Assembly (NCBI GenBank): GCA_902651635.1
Contig: CACRSC010000005.1
Location: 236,471-300,470 of the forward strand
Direction: 5' to 3'
Origin: Mastigamoeba balamuthi
Taxonomy: Eukaryota > Evosea > Mastigamoebida > Mastigamoebidae
DNA: 64,000 bases
Shown: piece after piece, positions 34,177-45,532 of the stretch
Layout of the letters: every line of letters starts with the position of its first letter
Numbering within the stretch: position 1 is the stretch's first letter
Made by a program: the position numbers and the translations under genes
The notes under the pieces: generated by a model
What the model was told of the DNA's origin: nothing
Databases searched by the model: none
What the model saw: the letters and a program-made list of their open reading frames with translations, nothing else

Positions 34177-37100
34177 ATGAGGCGAACACTCGCACTCCTT
34201 CTGTTGGCCGGCATTTCAGTTGTTGTCCTGGCCGCTCCTGCGTACCCGGGCCCCTACGACCTGACCCTCGAGGACGGCTCCACTCTTCGTGTGTGGGCCA
34301 CTGGAGACGAGTGTTCGTGTCACCCACGCCATGGCCATAACATGCCCTCACTGACAATCATCTCTGCCTGGCAGTCTCCGGCTCCCGTTACGTCGACGAG
34401 CAGGGCAGGAACATCTATCTCGACGAGGACGGGACCCCCTCGTACTTCGAGCCCAGCGGAGAGCCTGGGGCGCCGCTCAGGTCGCGCCGCCAGGCGCTGG
34501 AGCAGGCGGAGAACAGCCCAGCCTCGATGCCCGCGGAATGGGAGGCTCAGGCACGCCAGCGCAGGGCCCGCTTCAACGAGGCTCTCGCCCTCTCTGCCGC
34601 CAAGCGCTCAAAGGCGCGCAGCACGGAGCCTGTAGTCTTCGTGCTCGTGCAGTACCCCGACTACGCCTCTGGGTCCGGCATCACAGAGCAGTGCGCAACA
34701 ATTCAGCCCGCACCCAATTATTCGCCCCTAATTTTTCTGTCACCGAAAATTGATGAACTGAACCCCGCGAGCACAGCATCCAGTCGGTGGTGTTCAACGC
34801 AAGCGGCAACGGGGACACGATCAACTCGTACTACTACGCGCAGTCCAACGGGGCTTTCCAGTTCACGCAGGCGGCGGAGACGTCGGGCACGGCAAACGAC
34901 GGCGTCATCGGCCCCGTGACGGTCAACTGCTCATGGGTCAACCAGTCGGGCTGGGGAACGGCCCCCGACTACACGTGCATCCAGACCAAGGGCCTTATGG
35001 CCGCGGCGCCGTACCTGGACCTCAAGTCCTTCGACCTCGACAACGACGACTGGATCAACGGCACCGAGCTGCACGTCGTCCTCATCATCGCCGGCGGCGA
35101 CACGGCGGGGCTCACGACCGCGGGGATGAAGAACTGCCCGCACGTGTGGGGCTTCATGCAGCCCGGCGCCGGCTTCAAGCTGACGGCGCAGAACGTGACG
35201 TTTGGCGAGCACGTGGTAACGGGCGAGAATTGGGGCGACTGCACTGTGCCCTTCAAGATCGGCGTTCTGGCCCACGAGCTGGCGCACACGCTGACGGTGC
35301 CTGACCTCTACGACACGACCGGCGGCCTCAGCATCCTGGGCCCCTGGTGCCTGATGGACGCCGGCAACTGGAACAACGGCGGCAAGAACCCCGGCATGAT
35401 GTCCGCCTTCGTCCGCAGCTACCTCGTGCGCCAGCCCCCCTGATCAGATCTGAGAGCCCTTTCTGAGCCGTTCTCACGCCTCCGATTGCGCCTGCAGGGC
35501 TGGGCCACTCCCACGGTGGTCTCCTCCTCGTCCACCGACTCCCTGGAGATCGAGCCCGCAGGCACCAACCCCGACAGCGTGAGCACACAGATCCAATTGC
35601 TTTTCTGCGGATTGGCGGGCCTCACCTCTGCTTGGCGCACAGATCCTGCAGTTCGGGTCCAACCCCAACGGCATCGACTGGGAGTGGCTGATCAACAGCG
35701 GCACGGGCGAGTACTTCCTCGTCGAGAACAGGCAGAACGTGGGCTGCGACAAGTACACCAAGGGCCACGGAGTGCTCGTGTGGCACATCAACGAGGCCGC
35801 GTCGGCCGTCTCCAACACGGCGGGCGCCCTGACGATGATCGAGCGGCTGCAGCGCAAGAACCAGAAGACGCTCTCGTCGGGCAACTACTCAGACGACGTG
35901 CTGACCTCGTCGACGCGCGCGTCGATGTACTGCAACTCGAACCACACGCCCAACTCGCTGCTCGACAACGACTCGACGTCGTGCGTCTCGCTGAGCGCCA
36001 CCGTCAACACCACGTCGCTCAACGCCGTCGTCGAGCCCTGGACCGACGACGAGTGCGGCTCGTGCGTCTACGGCCAGGGCGGGCTCACGACGCCGACGAC
36101 GCAGTACAGCTTCTTCGAGCAGTTCGGCTTCTCGCTCGTCTCGATGGACTCGGCGACGGCCCTCACGTTCACCTCCACTCTGACGACGGTGACGCTGCCG
36201 TGGACCTTCACCTTCGGCGGCATCGAGTACACAGAGGCCATCGTATCGTCCAAGGTGAGCGCTCCCCTCTGCTTCCGCTGCCGCCTCCGCTCGGAGTCCC
36301 TGACAATCGGCCTGCGTGTCCTCGGCAGGGGTGGATCAACTTCGTCTCGGCCAACACGGGCACGTACGGGACGGGCAAGTACCCCGTCATCGCGGCCTTC
36401 GCCGGCCCCACGGCTACGGCGGTCACGACGCTGAGCTTCACGTGCGCGGCGCCGTTCCAGTCGTCCGAGTGCTTCGCGGTGCAGTGGACGCAGGGCAAGC
36501 TGACGACGCAGGCGGTCCTGGCGGCCTCGGGCAACATCTACCTCGTCTGGTCGGGCAACAAGACGGGGCTGACGGCCAGCACGTACATCTCGACGGGCAG
36601 CGCCGGCGCGGTCACGTACCCCGGCGGCCTCTGGCAGGTCTGGGACTGGACCAGCCCGCTGGCCTCGCCCGCAGCGATGCTGGCCACCCCGCGGGCCAAG
36701 GGCCTCCTGAGCCTGCCCTTCACCGACTCGTTCGAGGACGCGCTGCCGTCGTCGACGATCTGGTCGCACGTGACGTGCGGGGCGATCGGGACGACGTGCG
36801 GGTCGTCGACGGGGACGGCGCTGACGTTCAACTCGCCGATCTACCTCAACCGCAACGCGCAGACGTACGGCATCGACGTCTCGGGCTGCTCGCAGGTGAG
36901 CGTGGCGCTGGTCCTGGGGCCCTCCGAGGCCACGGGCAACTGCACGCCCGTCTCCGGGGGCACGTGGTTCGGCCCGATGTACGGTACGCTCTCGGTCTCC
37001 TCGTGGTCGTGGGTGTCCGCGGGCGCCAGCACGACGCTGCTCGACGTCTCGGACAGCGTCTCGACGCTCTACCTCTCGTGGAACTGGATGAACGGCGAGG

Positions 37101-37339
37101 GCATGTACTACATCGACGACCTCAACGTCACCTGCGCCGTCGCCAGGGCCACGGCCGCAGCCTCGTCGACGACGACGGCCGCCAGCACCGCGGCCAGCAG
37201 CGCCACGACGGCTGCCAGCACCGCGTCCAGCGCGGCGGCTGCGGCTGCCAGCTCGGCAGAGGAGTCGGGGGCGCAGCGCACAGGCGCCGTGGCAGCGGCG
37301 TGGCTGGCGCTGGCGGCCTGCTGGGCAGCCGCCCTGTAA
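34177..37339 (+). CDS. Secreted M6-family metalloprotease, copy D
   Basis: Six exons (34177-34312, 34375-34690, 34777-35425, 35498-35578, 35643-36254, 36329-37339) give 934 residues. The active site is HELAHTLTVPDLYD, as in A to C. Unlike the others, the stalk is an Ala/Thr/Ser repeat (AASSTTTAASTAASSATTAA) before the hydrophobic C-terminus, a composition typical of O-glycosylated, extended linkers. Exon 3 ends TACCTC followed by GTGCGC, as in J and K. Confidence 0.88.
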
Positions 37340-38082
37340 TCGCTCTCTGGTCTCTCTGGTCTCTCTCTTGTCTCTCGGGGCCACACAGGACCCTAGCAAA
37401 CACACACGAGCTTGTCTGGTGCACACGCGGCCTGTGCCTCTGCCTCTGTCTGTGCCCCTGCCTGTGCCTGTGCCTGTGCCTGTGCCTCCTCAGCAACGTC
37501 GCTTTGGGGGAGGGAGGGGGTTGAAGGGGAGGCTCTGGGGGCCAACGCCCAGCGCAGGCGAGCCCTGCCACGACGACGGGGCAGAGAAGCCCAGCAGCGA
37601 CCCCGCGCGGCGTCCTTGAGAGTCTGCCCGGCAACGCAGGGAGGCCGTCTGCTGCGGGGCTTCCGTGCGTGCCGCACAAGTCCCGTGGGATGCGCCCTGT
37701 GCCCTGTGCCCTGTGCCTGCGGCCCTCCACGCGGTGTGCCCCACACGTGCGCCCGTGCGCGTGCCGCCCAGGCGGTCGGGGCCCGTCTGGGGGCCGTGGG
37801 CTCGGCAGCGTGGGGCGGCCCGCAGCAGCGCGCGCGGCTGCTGAAGGGGGCAAGAGGCGGGGGTGGGGGAGATATCACCGGAGGCGAGAAATCAAATCAT
37901 GTCTGTCTGTCTGGTTCTTTTTGGCGCGCGGCGCGGCACTTTGGGCGCCCAATTCAATCCCGGAAATGAAACACACGCGCCTCCGTCTGCCGACTAGAGA
38001 CAAAACAGCTGCAGTGTTGGGGGTGCTGGTGCTTCTGGGGGGGCCGTCTACCGTGGGGGGGGAGGGAGGTGGTGCGTGTGCC
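37340..38082. other. Spacer with TGTGCC-type minisatellites
   Basis: About 740 bases, no gene seen. Two low-complexity runs of CTGTGCC units lie at about 37430-37490 and 37690-37720. Confidence 0.5.
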
Positions 38083-38450
38083 CTAGGAGCCCTTGGGCCT
38101 GCGGAAGAGGAGGATGTGGGGCTCGGGCTTGTGTATCTCGTAGTGCACCCACCCCGGCGACTGCTGCACCCCCAGCGCCCGCCACTCGGCCTCGCTCATC
38201 AGCCTCCCCTTGGGCACCAGCTTCGCGATGTCCGCCGGCAGCGTCACGTGTCTGCGGCGCCCCCCAGAGCGCCGTCGTCAGCCCCCCGTCCGCCACAGCC
38301 CCTTTCAAAAATATCTCCTCTCTCACTCGCTCTCCCCTCTGTGCGCCCTCTCCTCCCCCTCTCCTCCTGCCTTCTGGGGTGGCGGCCGCACCGGTACTCG
38401 TAGACGTCGTCGCTGTAGCGCTCGCTGTAGCAGATGTCGTCGACGGGCAT
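38083..38450 (-). CDS. CKS1B: CKS1, cyclin-dependent kinase regulatory subunit
   Basis: Two exons on the minus strand, 38450-38392 and 38251-38083, with a 140-base intron, give 75 residues; CKS proteins have about 79. CKS binds CDK-cyclin complexes and phosphothreonine sites to control the cell cycle. Conserved elements are [60 protein letters not shown] and RRP. The HxPEPH strand-exchange hinge is present. This housekeeping gene interrupts the protease array. Confidence 0.95.
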
Positions 38451-39456
38451 GTGTGGGTGGCTGCGCTGCTCTGCTGCTCTGCTCTGCTCCGCTGGCGGCG
38501 CTTCTGTGTGTGTGTGCCTTTTGGCGCGAAAAAAAGTCTGGCGCTAAATATCAGCAGATCCCTCGGGGCACCACAGGCGATTCGATATCTCTCCGTCTCA
38601 ATTGACACATCCGCGCGCCATCCGAGACATCCGTTGCAGGCGCCTCGTTGCCCCGACTGACCAACACCACAGACACACGACCCCCCCCCGGAGGGAGTTA
38701 CCATGCTGTATGCAGAGCAAGAGCGTCTGGTTGAAGTCTGTCTTGGAATTTGGGTATTACTGTGCTGTTCACCTCCTGATAGTGTATCTATGCACCTCCT
38801 TTGCTTTCACCTCATGTGATGCCCAGTAATGCGTGGTGTGGGGGCAGGACCCCCTATTGGAGTGAGAGACTCAAGGAAGTGATGCTGTATTTGTTGTGAT
38901 GATGAGAGGATGGGGAAGGAAAACCATTCTTTTTACTTCTCGGGGATGCAATTCCCCTTGGGCCCCTGGCATCACTGCTCTTCTTCAGAGGTCGAGCAGG
39001 GGGAGACCTTAAGGTAGTCTAAGTCCCCAGCTGGCCATTTCTGGACAGCCTGTCTAAACGTTTTTGTGATGCTGAGGACTGTAGGAAAACAATTATAATG
39101 AAAAATGCACTTCCACTTGGAATGGTCCTTGAACAGCAGGGCGTAGTTGGCCTTTGTCCACTGCTCTATCTGTACAACAATGGGCCTAGCCATTATTGCA
39201 GACAGAGCACTGGAGAAAGGGCCACTCTCGGGAGGGAGGTTGCCCAATCCAGGGACTGTGTAAGCAATAAGTGTCAAACCTCAGAAAAAAAAAAGGGCAT
39301 GTACTGGGAATGCTGATCATGATCTTTTTTCTGAGGGTCAGGTCCCTTGCCTTCCTGCTGGAGTTCACGCTCTGCTGCAGCACGTCCAACCTTTTTTTGA
39401 AAGATATATGTTAGAGTGGTAAGAGAAAATGAAGAGAGAAGGGACCTACCGGTTTA

Positions 39457-40010
39457 TCAGTTCACAGAATGTGACAGCATTGAGAATCTGCGGCCCTTGA
39501 TGCCTGCCCTGATGTCTGCAAAAGTGCAGGGCTGGGCTGCCTGCTCCAAAGACGGCTTGAGGTTGAAGGGGGCCAGCAGCTCACGTGCTCTTCTCATCAT
39601 GTTCGCGATGTGCTGCTGCTCCTCTGCTGCTGCACGTTCCTCTGCTGCTGCTGCTTCATTGTGTGCCCTGATGGGCATCCCCCTGTACTCCTCGCTGCTG
39701 ACCTGGCGCTTCTCATCACTGGAGAGTTCAGGCTCGCTGGCTGACGCAGCACAAGCAGTACCTCCTATATGTTTATGGGAAAAGTGTTAGAGGGGAAAAG
39801 AGTCACAGAGTTCTACGTACCTCCCGTCACAGACATTGCCTCAGGTTTAAGGACAGGAGGTGGCAGGATGATGGTGATGATAGGCCCAGTGCAGCTCTTG
39901 GTCCTCTGTTCTTGTCCTTCTTCTTCTTCTTGCTCTCCGCTGCACGAGAGCTGGTGCTCTGTGCTTTTGGCTTGAGGTGGCTCGTTTTGTGAAGAATAAA
40001 AAGCCCACAA
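39457..40010 (-). CDS. Unrecognised spliced open frame in the island (partial)
   Basis: Two minus-strand blocks, about 40010-39821 and 39764-39457, are joined in frame by a 56-base GT-AG intron (GTACGT...ATATAG). The first is acidic and Gln/Glu-rich. The second reads SASEPELSSDEKRQVSSEEY, an Ala/Glu stretch (HNEAAAAEERAAAEEQQHIA) likely to be helical, then a stop. No ATG is found at the upstream end, so at least one more exon would be needed. Function unknown; it may belong to a mobile element. Confidence 0.28.
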
Positions 40011-40058
40011 ATGACATCATAGGATTAGTGTTAGAGCAGGAGAAATCGGTTTATTCTT

Positions 40059-40331
40059 CTGCTACAGTATGTAACAGACCCTTCGCTACACACTGTAGTG
40101 GCACTTTGTGCATAGCAGTGCATAGCGGAATGCACTATAGCACGTTCTGCTATGCACTGCTACATTTATACTTCTGCTACAGTGCATCGTGGACCCTTCG
40201 CTACGCACTGTAGCAGCAATTTGTGCATAGCAGCGTGTAGCAGAACGCGCTATAGCACATTCCGCAATGTGCCACTACATTGCTACTTCCGCTACAGTGT
40301 GTAGCAAAGGGTCTGCTATGCACTATAGCAG
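40059..40331. repeat. MITE-like palindromic repeat with terminal inverted repeats
   Basis: The first 40 bases (CTGCTACAGTATGTAACAGA...) match the reverse complement of the last 40 (ending CACTATAGCAG) with few differences. The inside holds two diverged direct units built from TGCATAGCAGTGCATAGC-type words that are themselves palindromic. No coding capacity. No clear target-site duplication was found. Confidence 0.6.
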
Positions 40332-41156
40332 ATGCATGACACACCACAACAGTAGATTTCCGTGGAGGTTCATATCATCTCACACCAATTCTTTGCACGT
40401 GGATTCATGAGGGACTCTGCACCTCCAGGTACCGTACCTGCTGTCCATGCCACAGCACCAGCACCAGCAGCAGCACCAGGACCAATGGAATCCAGCCATC
40501 ACTACCTCGTCACCCACGGTCCACTGTGCTTATTAATATCTTTCATTGGAGTCTCTGTACTGACACTGAGGTATACAGCACTGAGCTTCTTTCGAAGGAA
40601 GATGAGGAGCTGATTAGCTCCTCACAACCTTATACAGGGCTGAAATGGCAGCCCTTCTGAGTGCTGGAGAGATTTCAGCAGAGAGATCCAGCAATGTTCC
40701 CAAGTGAGTTCTTATGATGTTCCCCCACTAACAATACCCACTAATAGGGAAGAACAGGGACACAGACCCCCGTTCTATCTGCTGTGCCGAAACAGCAGCT
40801 GTCAAACGAATCAGCCAGGATGACCTCAGGTGGCGAGGGACGCAGCACGGTACGTTTATTTGTAACGTGATTATCTAACATAATGATCAGGCCATGGGCC
40901 TGCTTTGCATGTGGCAAAGTACTGTGCTGCATGTGTGAGTGTGGCGAGCCTATCATTGCAGGCAGCATTGCTAGGCATAGACGAGTTATCTGTTCAGCAG
41001 CAACAGACGTCATTGTTGTTACTGAGACAGATTGGTTCACCAAGAGAAAGCCGTACAGGAACACTTTGCACCATATGACAGGGTTCAACAACCCTGCCCA
41101 GTGTCACAACTGTGCACTGTGGTGTATTCCCTTTCAGGGTATGACATGAACAACAG

Positions 41157-42860
41157 GAAGCAGCAGAGGTAGTGAAGCTGGTGAGGGCAGAGCTGACAGC
41201 CATCCAGGCAGCTCAGACTGAAGGTATGTTTTTCCTTTGCGGATAGCACTGTAACTTAGCTACATTTTTCCCCCCACCCCAAAAAGCCCATTTTTTCGCA
41301 CATGCGCATATACATGCATCCGCGTAAAATGGGACTTTTTGGTATATCATACATGATGGGATTTTAAGAGTACCGTATGGTAAAACGTTGTTTTTGATCA
41401 ATTTTTTGCTTATTAATTAAAGATTGAATGTTTGGCGGTAACATTTGATATAGGTCAAAATCCCAGATTTTACGCACGTGCGCATATACACGTGTGCGCG
41501 AAAATTTGACCTTTTTGGGAGGGTTCGGAAAGTGGGGCCATTTCAATAGATAGGTAAAAAGGGATATCAAAATACCTTAGATTTTATGCGAACATGCATA
41601 TACACGTGTGTGCGAAATTTTGACCTTTTTCTAATGCTGGCCTTTTTCCATTCACAGGAGATCGTCCGGTGGATGATCGCTTCCGTGTCATCGATGAGAA
41701 GGAGGATGTCATGTCCTCCCAAGCACCTGTCCCTTCCCCTGCCTCCAAGAAGAAGAAGAAGAAGGTCAGCACTGGCCATGCTGAGGAGCTGCCTCCCAGC
41801 ATGTCCCTCAACCAGATCAATGCCCAGTACAAGTTTGGCAAGGTCACCAACATCTCCTTCAGCGACATCTTCGGCCACATCTTCGAGCACGTCATTAGCG
41901 TCCAGGCCATGGCGCAGCAGTACATGGCTGCTAAGAAGCATGGCTGCTCTACCATGTTTGAGCAGGAGATCCCCATCATCTGCTATGGCTCAGGCTCTAA
42001 TGCCTCATACCTCCAGCTCGACCACAACCACCACATTATCTTCATCCTCTTCATTCACATCATGGAGTACTACAACTTCCAGCTTCCTGCCATCAGTGAT
42101 GTGATGGCTGCCTTCTCGTCCTTCTGGAGGATGCTCTGCCTCATTCCCATCCACGTCACCGTCTACTGCTCCAGTATTGCCCTTCCTTTCTTCCCTCCCT
42201 TTTCTCATTCATTTCATGCAGCGATGCTGGTCCCCCTCATCATGTACTTTGGCAAGGCCATCAAAGAGATCACCATGGCCGCTCGCCATGAGACATGGAT
42301 TGACCAGCTCGTCCGCATCGCCCATCTCAGGTGTCTATTCCCTCTTGATTTCCCCTCTGTTATTTACTCTGTTATTCACTTCATTTTAGGACCCATGACT
42401 CCACTGGCAATCAGCGCAAGTCCCCCTTGATCCACTCCGAGCTCTACAACATCGCCCTTCACGAGTGCTCCTTCCTCAGCCACACTCGCGTCAAGAAGAA
42501 CTTCTTTGTCAAGTTCATGAATGCCATCGATCACATCGATCCCTCCGTCCTCGCCCTCATCAACAACAACCTCATGGCCCCGACCCCTCATCCCTGCTTT
42601 CGCAGCAGCACCAACCTTACCAACCTCAGCTTCCTCTACCTTAGCACTGCTTGCCAGATGACCTGTCTCAAGTACATCTTCTCCGACAATGGCATCAACA
42701 TCACCACCAACAGCACCCTCACCGACCTCATCAACCACTGGGAGCAGCACTTCACCGAGCCCCTCTCCTGGAAGGAACTCACCAACAAGCCCTTCAAGAG
42801 TATGCTTTTTTCCCCTGTTTTTGTCCGACTTATTCCCCCTCAGAGTTCCTCAACGATTGC
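41157..42860 (+). CDS. Unrecognised multi-exon gene, cut by the assembly gap
   Basis: Exons at 41157-41223, 41658-42173, 42222-42330, 42390-42799 and 42844 onward keep one frame. Three of the introns are tiny (48, 59 and 44 bases) and one of 434 bases holds a repeat family. About 370 residues are visible: VVKLVRAELTAIQAAQTEGD, a Lys run (KKKKKK), then a mixed region with KVTNISFSDIFGHIFEHV, IHIMEYYNFQLPAISDVMAA, KSPLIHSELYNIALHECSFL and VKKNFFVKFMNAIDHIDPSV. There is no start codon, and the gene runs into the Ns. I do not recognise a family. It may be the front of the transposase gene that appears after the gap (same strand, similar small T-rich introns), but this cannot be shown. Confidence 0.55.
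41289..41635 (+). repeat. Three diverged copies of a roughly 50-base repeat
   Basis: Copies at about 41289-41343, 41464-41520 and 41578-41632 share a core like CGCATATACACGTGTGCG followed by AAATTTTGACCTTTTT. All lie in one intron. The core is near-palindromic (CACGTG centre). Confidence 0.65.
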
Positions 42861-43820
42861 NNNNNNNNNNNNNNNNNNNNNNNNNNNNNNNNNNNNNNNN
42901 NNNNNNNNNNNNNNNNNNNNNNNNNNNNNNNNNNNNNNNNNNNNNNNNNNNNNNNNNNNNNNNNNNNNNNNNNNNNNNNNNNNNNNNNNNNNNNNNNNNN
43001 NNNNNNNNNNNNNNNNNNNNNNNNNNNNNNNNNNNNNNNNNNNNNNNNNNNNNNNNNNNNNNNNNNNNNNNNNNNNNNNNNNNNNNNNNNNNNNNNNNNN
43101 NNNNNNNNNNNNNNNNNNNNNNNNNNNNNNNNNNNNNNNNNNNNNNNNNNNNNNNNNNNNNNNNNNNNNNNNNNNNNNNNNNNNNNNNNNNNNNNNNNNN
43201 NNNNNNNNNNNNNNNNNNNNNNNNNNNNNNNNNNNNNNNNNNNNNNNNNNNNNNNNNNNNNNNNNNNNNNNNNNNNNNNNNNNNNNNNNNNNNNNNNNNN
43301 NNNNNNNNNNNNNNNNNNNNNNNNNNNNNNNNNNNNNNNNNNNNNNNNNNNNNNNNNNNNNNNNNNNNNNNNNNNNNNNNNNNNNNNNNNNNNNNNNNNN
43401 NNNNNNNNNNNNNNNNNNNNNNNNNNNNNNNNNNNNNNNNNNNNNNNNNNNNNNNNNNNNNNNNNNNNNNNNNNNNNNNNNNNNNNNNNNNNNNNNNNNN
43501 NNNNNNNNNNNNNNNNNNNNNNNNNNNNNNNNNNNNNNNNNNNNNNNNNNNNNNNNNNNNNNNNNNNNNNNNNNNNNNNNNNNNNNNNNNNNNNNNNNNN
43601 NNNNNNNNNNNNNNNNNNNNNNNNNNNNNNNNNNNNNNNNNNNNNNNNNNNNNNNNNNNNNNNNNNNNNNNNNNNNNNNNNNNNNNNNNNNNNNNNNNNN
43701 NNNNNNNNNNNNNNNNNNNNNNNNNNNNNNNNNNNNNNNNNNNNNNNNNNNNNNNNNNNNNNNNNNNNNNNNNNNNNNNNNNNNNNNNNNNNNNNNNNNN
43801 NNNNNNNNNNNNNNNNNNNN
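42861..43820. other. Assembly gap (960 Ns)
   Basis: Continuous run of n. Any open frame reported across it is an artefact. Confidence 1.
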
Positions 43821-43901
43821 CCTCTTTTTGCTCCAAAAATATGCTTTTTTACTTGTTTTTCCTCTCTTTTTCATGTCAAAATGCCCCTTTCCCTCCCACA
43901 G

Positions 43902-44700
43902 GAATATGGCCTCACGTCTGTCCTGGGCAGAGGCCATTCTGGACCCCAATGGGAATTCACTCTACGAGGAGGACACTGTCTGGTGCCACCTCGATGAGAA
44001 GTGGTTCACAAGGAATGTCAACAAATGCGTCTGGGTCACTCCCGATGATCCGCTGCCTCTGCACTTCGTGCAGAACAAGCTTCACTCTAAGAAGGTGATG
44101 TTCCTGGCAGCTGTTGCTGTGCCTCGGCCTGCACACCAGTTCAATGGGCAGATTGGCTTCTACCCTATCGGACGTGTCTCCTCTGCAAAGCATTCTAGTT
44201 CTTGTCATTCGCAGGGTGCTCCTGTTTTCATCTGCAAGGAAGTGACTGCAGCGACGATTGCAATGTGCAAGACTGTCATTGCTGATGCCCTACGGAAGAC
44301 TGGTTCTTGGGCAAGGCAGTACGTCTTCCAGATGGACAGTGCAGGCGGACATGGTGGAGGGAGGGGGAACATGGAGGGAACGACTCTGAGGGAGCTTAAT
44401 GAATGGGCGTCGGACCTTCCCCAGGAGCTCAGGGAACTCTGCTGTGATCCACAGCATCCACCCAAGATCATCTTCACTGTTCAGCCACTGCACTCACCAG
44501 ACCTGAATGTCCTCGATCTTGGAGCATGGAATTCACTCCAGACTGCTGTCACCCGACTCGAGAGTGAGAGGGCTGGGCAAGCAATCACGGAGATCGACAT
44601 CCATGATGCCTGTCTGCGTGCTTGGGGGAAGTGGGCCTCTTCAGAGACACTGGGGAAGCTGTTCGAGACCCTCACCCTTGTGGCAAGGTGTATTGTCTAG
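43902..44700 (+). mobile_element. Mariner-like (Tc1/mariner superfamily) transposase, C-terminal exon
   Basis: After the gap, an intron end (polypyrimidine, CCCACAG) leads into 265 codons ending in TAG at 44700. The DDE catalytic core is plain: VWCHLDEKWFTRN (first Asp), VFQMDSAGGHGG (second Asp) and QPLHSPDLNVLDLGAWNSLQ (third Asp). The HLDEKWF and NVLDLG blocks are typical of the plant and protist mariner-like group. The spacing between the second and third Asp is about 54 residues, longer than the 39 of plant elements because of an insert. The exon has no stop inside. Terminal inverted repeats are not visible. An intron-bearing transposase may be domesticated; the 5' part lies in or before the gap. 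Confidence 0.8.
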
Positions 44701-45459
44701 TTCAAGGGAGGCAACATGTATGCCCTCATCCACCACACACAGTAGAAACAAAAAACTGGGTTTTGAATCAATTCCCGAAAATTGGATTTCTTATCCTTGA
44801 TGGTCAATAACAATGTTGTTAGGAAGCGTTCCACAAGAAATAGGATTCCCAATTCCGTTATCATTTTTCTTGAAGGAAGAAGTACTTACCATTGTACAAG
44901 TGACACTACCGAATTAAAATCAATTTCCCCGTGATACATTTGGCTTGTGACGTCAAACTGCCACCGTTTCAACTTCGCATTGGCTTACGTTCCTCAGACT
45001 TGACAGGGAATCAGAAAGGTGATGCAGAAGATGGCACACCTTCGAATTTTCTGATTCATTTTCGGAATTCCGAGTCTAGTTTTGTCTTCAAAACCATGCA
45101 GGTATACTTATTCCAAAATGACAGCACATTTCTGGTGTTCTCTGGATAGAAAACTGCACACTGGATTAAACGACCACTTTTTTCTGAACTCGCCCATGGC
45201 CTGCTGAAGGCCTGGGGGCCACTCCGCCTGCACACAAAGAAAAACAGGCATCATATACGGTGGAAGAAGCCTCAGGGAGGCCTCTCTGTGAGGTGAGACG
45301 AGCTTGGAATTCACTCCGGGCAGTTGTTTTGCCCTTGTAAGGGATGGTGGCATTTTGTATCTTGTGGCTGATTGGGCTCGAGTGCACCTCAGGACTAATT
45401 GATTATCCACGCCATTTTTCGTTACATCATTTGACTGCCCTCACATAATTAAAACCTAC
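44701..45459. other. AT-rich spacer after the transposase exon
   Basis: No gene is supported. The last part, from about 45360, resembles the region upstream of the next short paralogue (47450-47600). Confidence 0.4.
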
Positions 45460-45466
45460 TGAGTCA
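45460..45466 (+). promoter_or_regulatory. TGAGTCA site upstream of short paralogue E
   Basis: A TGAGTCA (bZIP/AP-1-type palindrome) 67 bases before the start codon, inside a block shared with gene F (CCTACTGAGTCATNACCACA then CACCGATACAATTCACTT). Confidence 0.5.
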
Positions 45467-45532
45467 TAACCACACCCTCTGTATCGCACCCCGGCACACC
45501 GATACAATTCACTTCGTTTCATTATTTGTTTC

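Larger units (their letters stand above)
38451..41156. other. AT-richer island without recognised genes
   Basis: Composition changes sharply after about 38,700 from GC-rich to near balanced. Short open frames occur on both strands. Only one two-exon frame (listed separately) looks gene-like. A MITE-like palindrome lies at 40059-40331. The island probably consists of old mobile DNA. Confidence 0.45.

Noticed and set aside
17441-37720. Short CTGTGCC and CAG runs as CRISPR-like arrays
   Set aside because: They are plain microsatellites without spacers, in a eukaryotic genome.
40883-41149. Small Cys-rich open frame in the island
   Set aside because: No consistent zinc-finger spacing, no splice support and no family match, so it is too weak to list as a gene.
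42427-44700. A single open frame running through the gap into the transposase
   Set aside because: The link exists only because Ns are read as open. The part before the gap is spliced, and the part after it begins at an acceptor.
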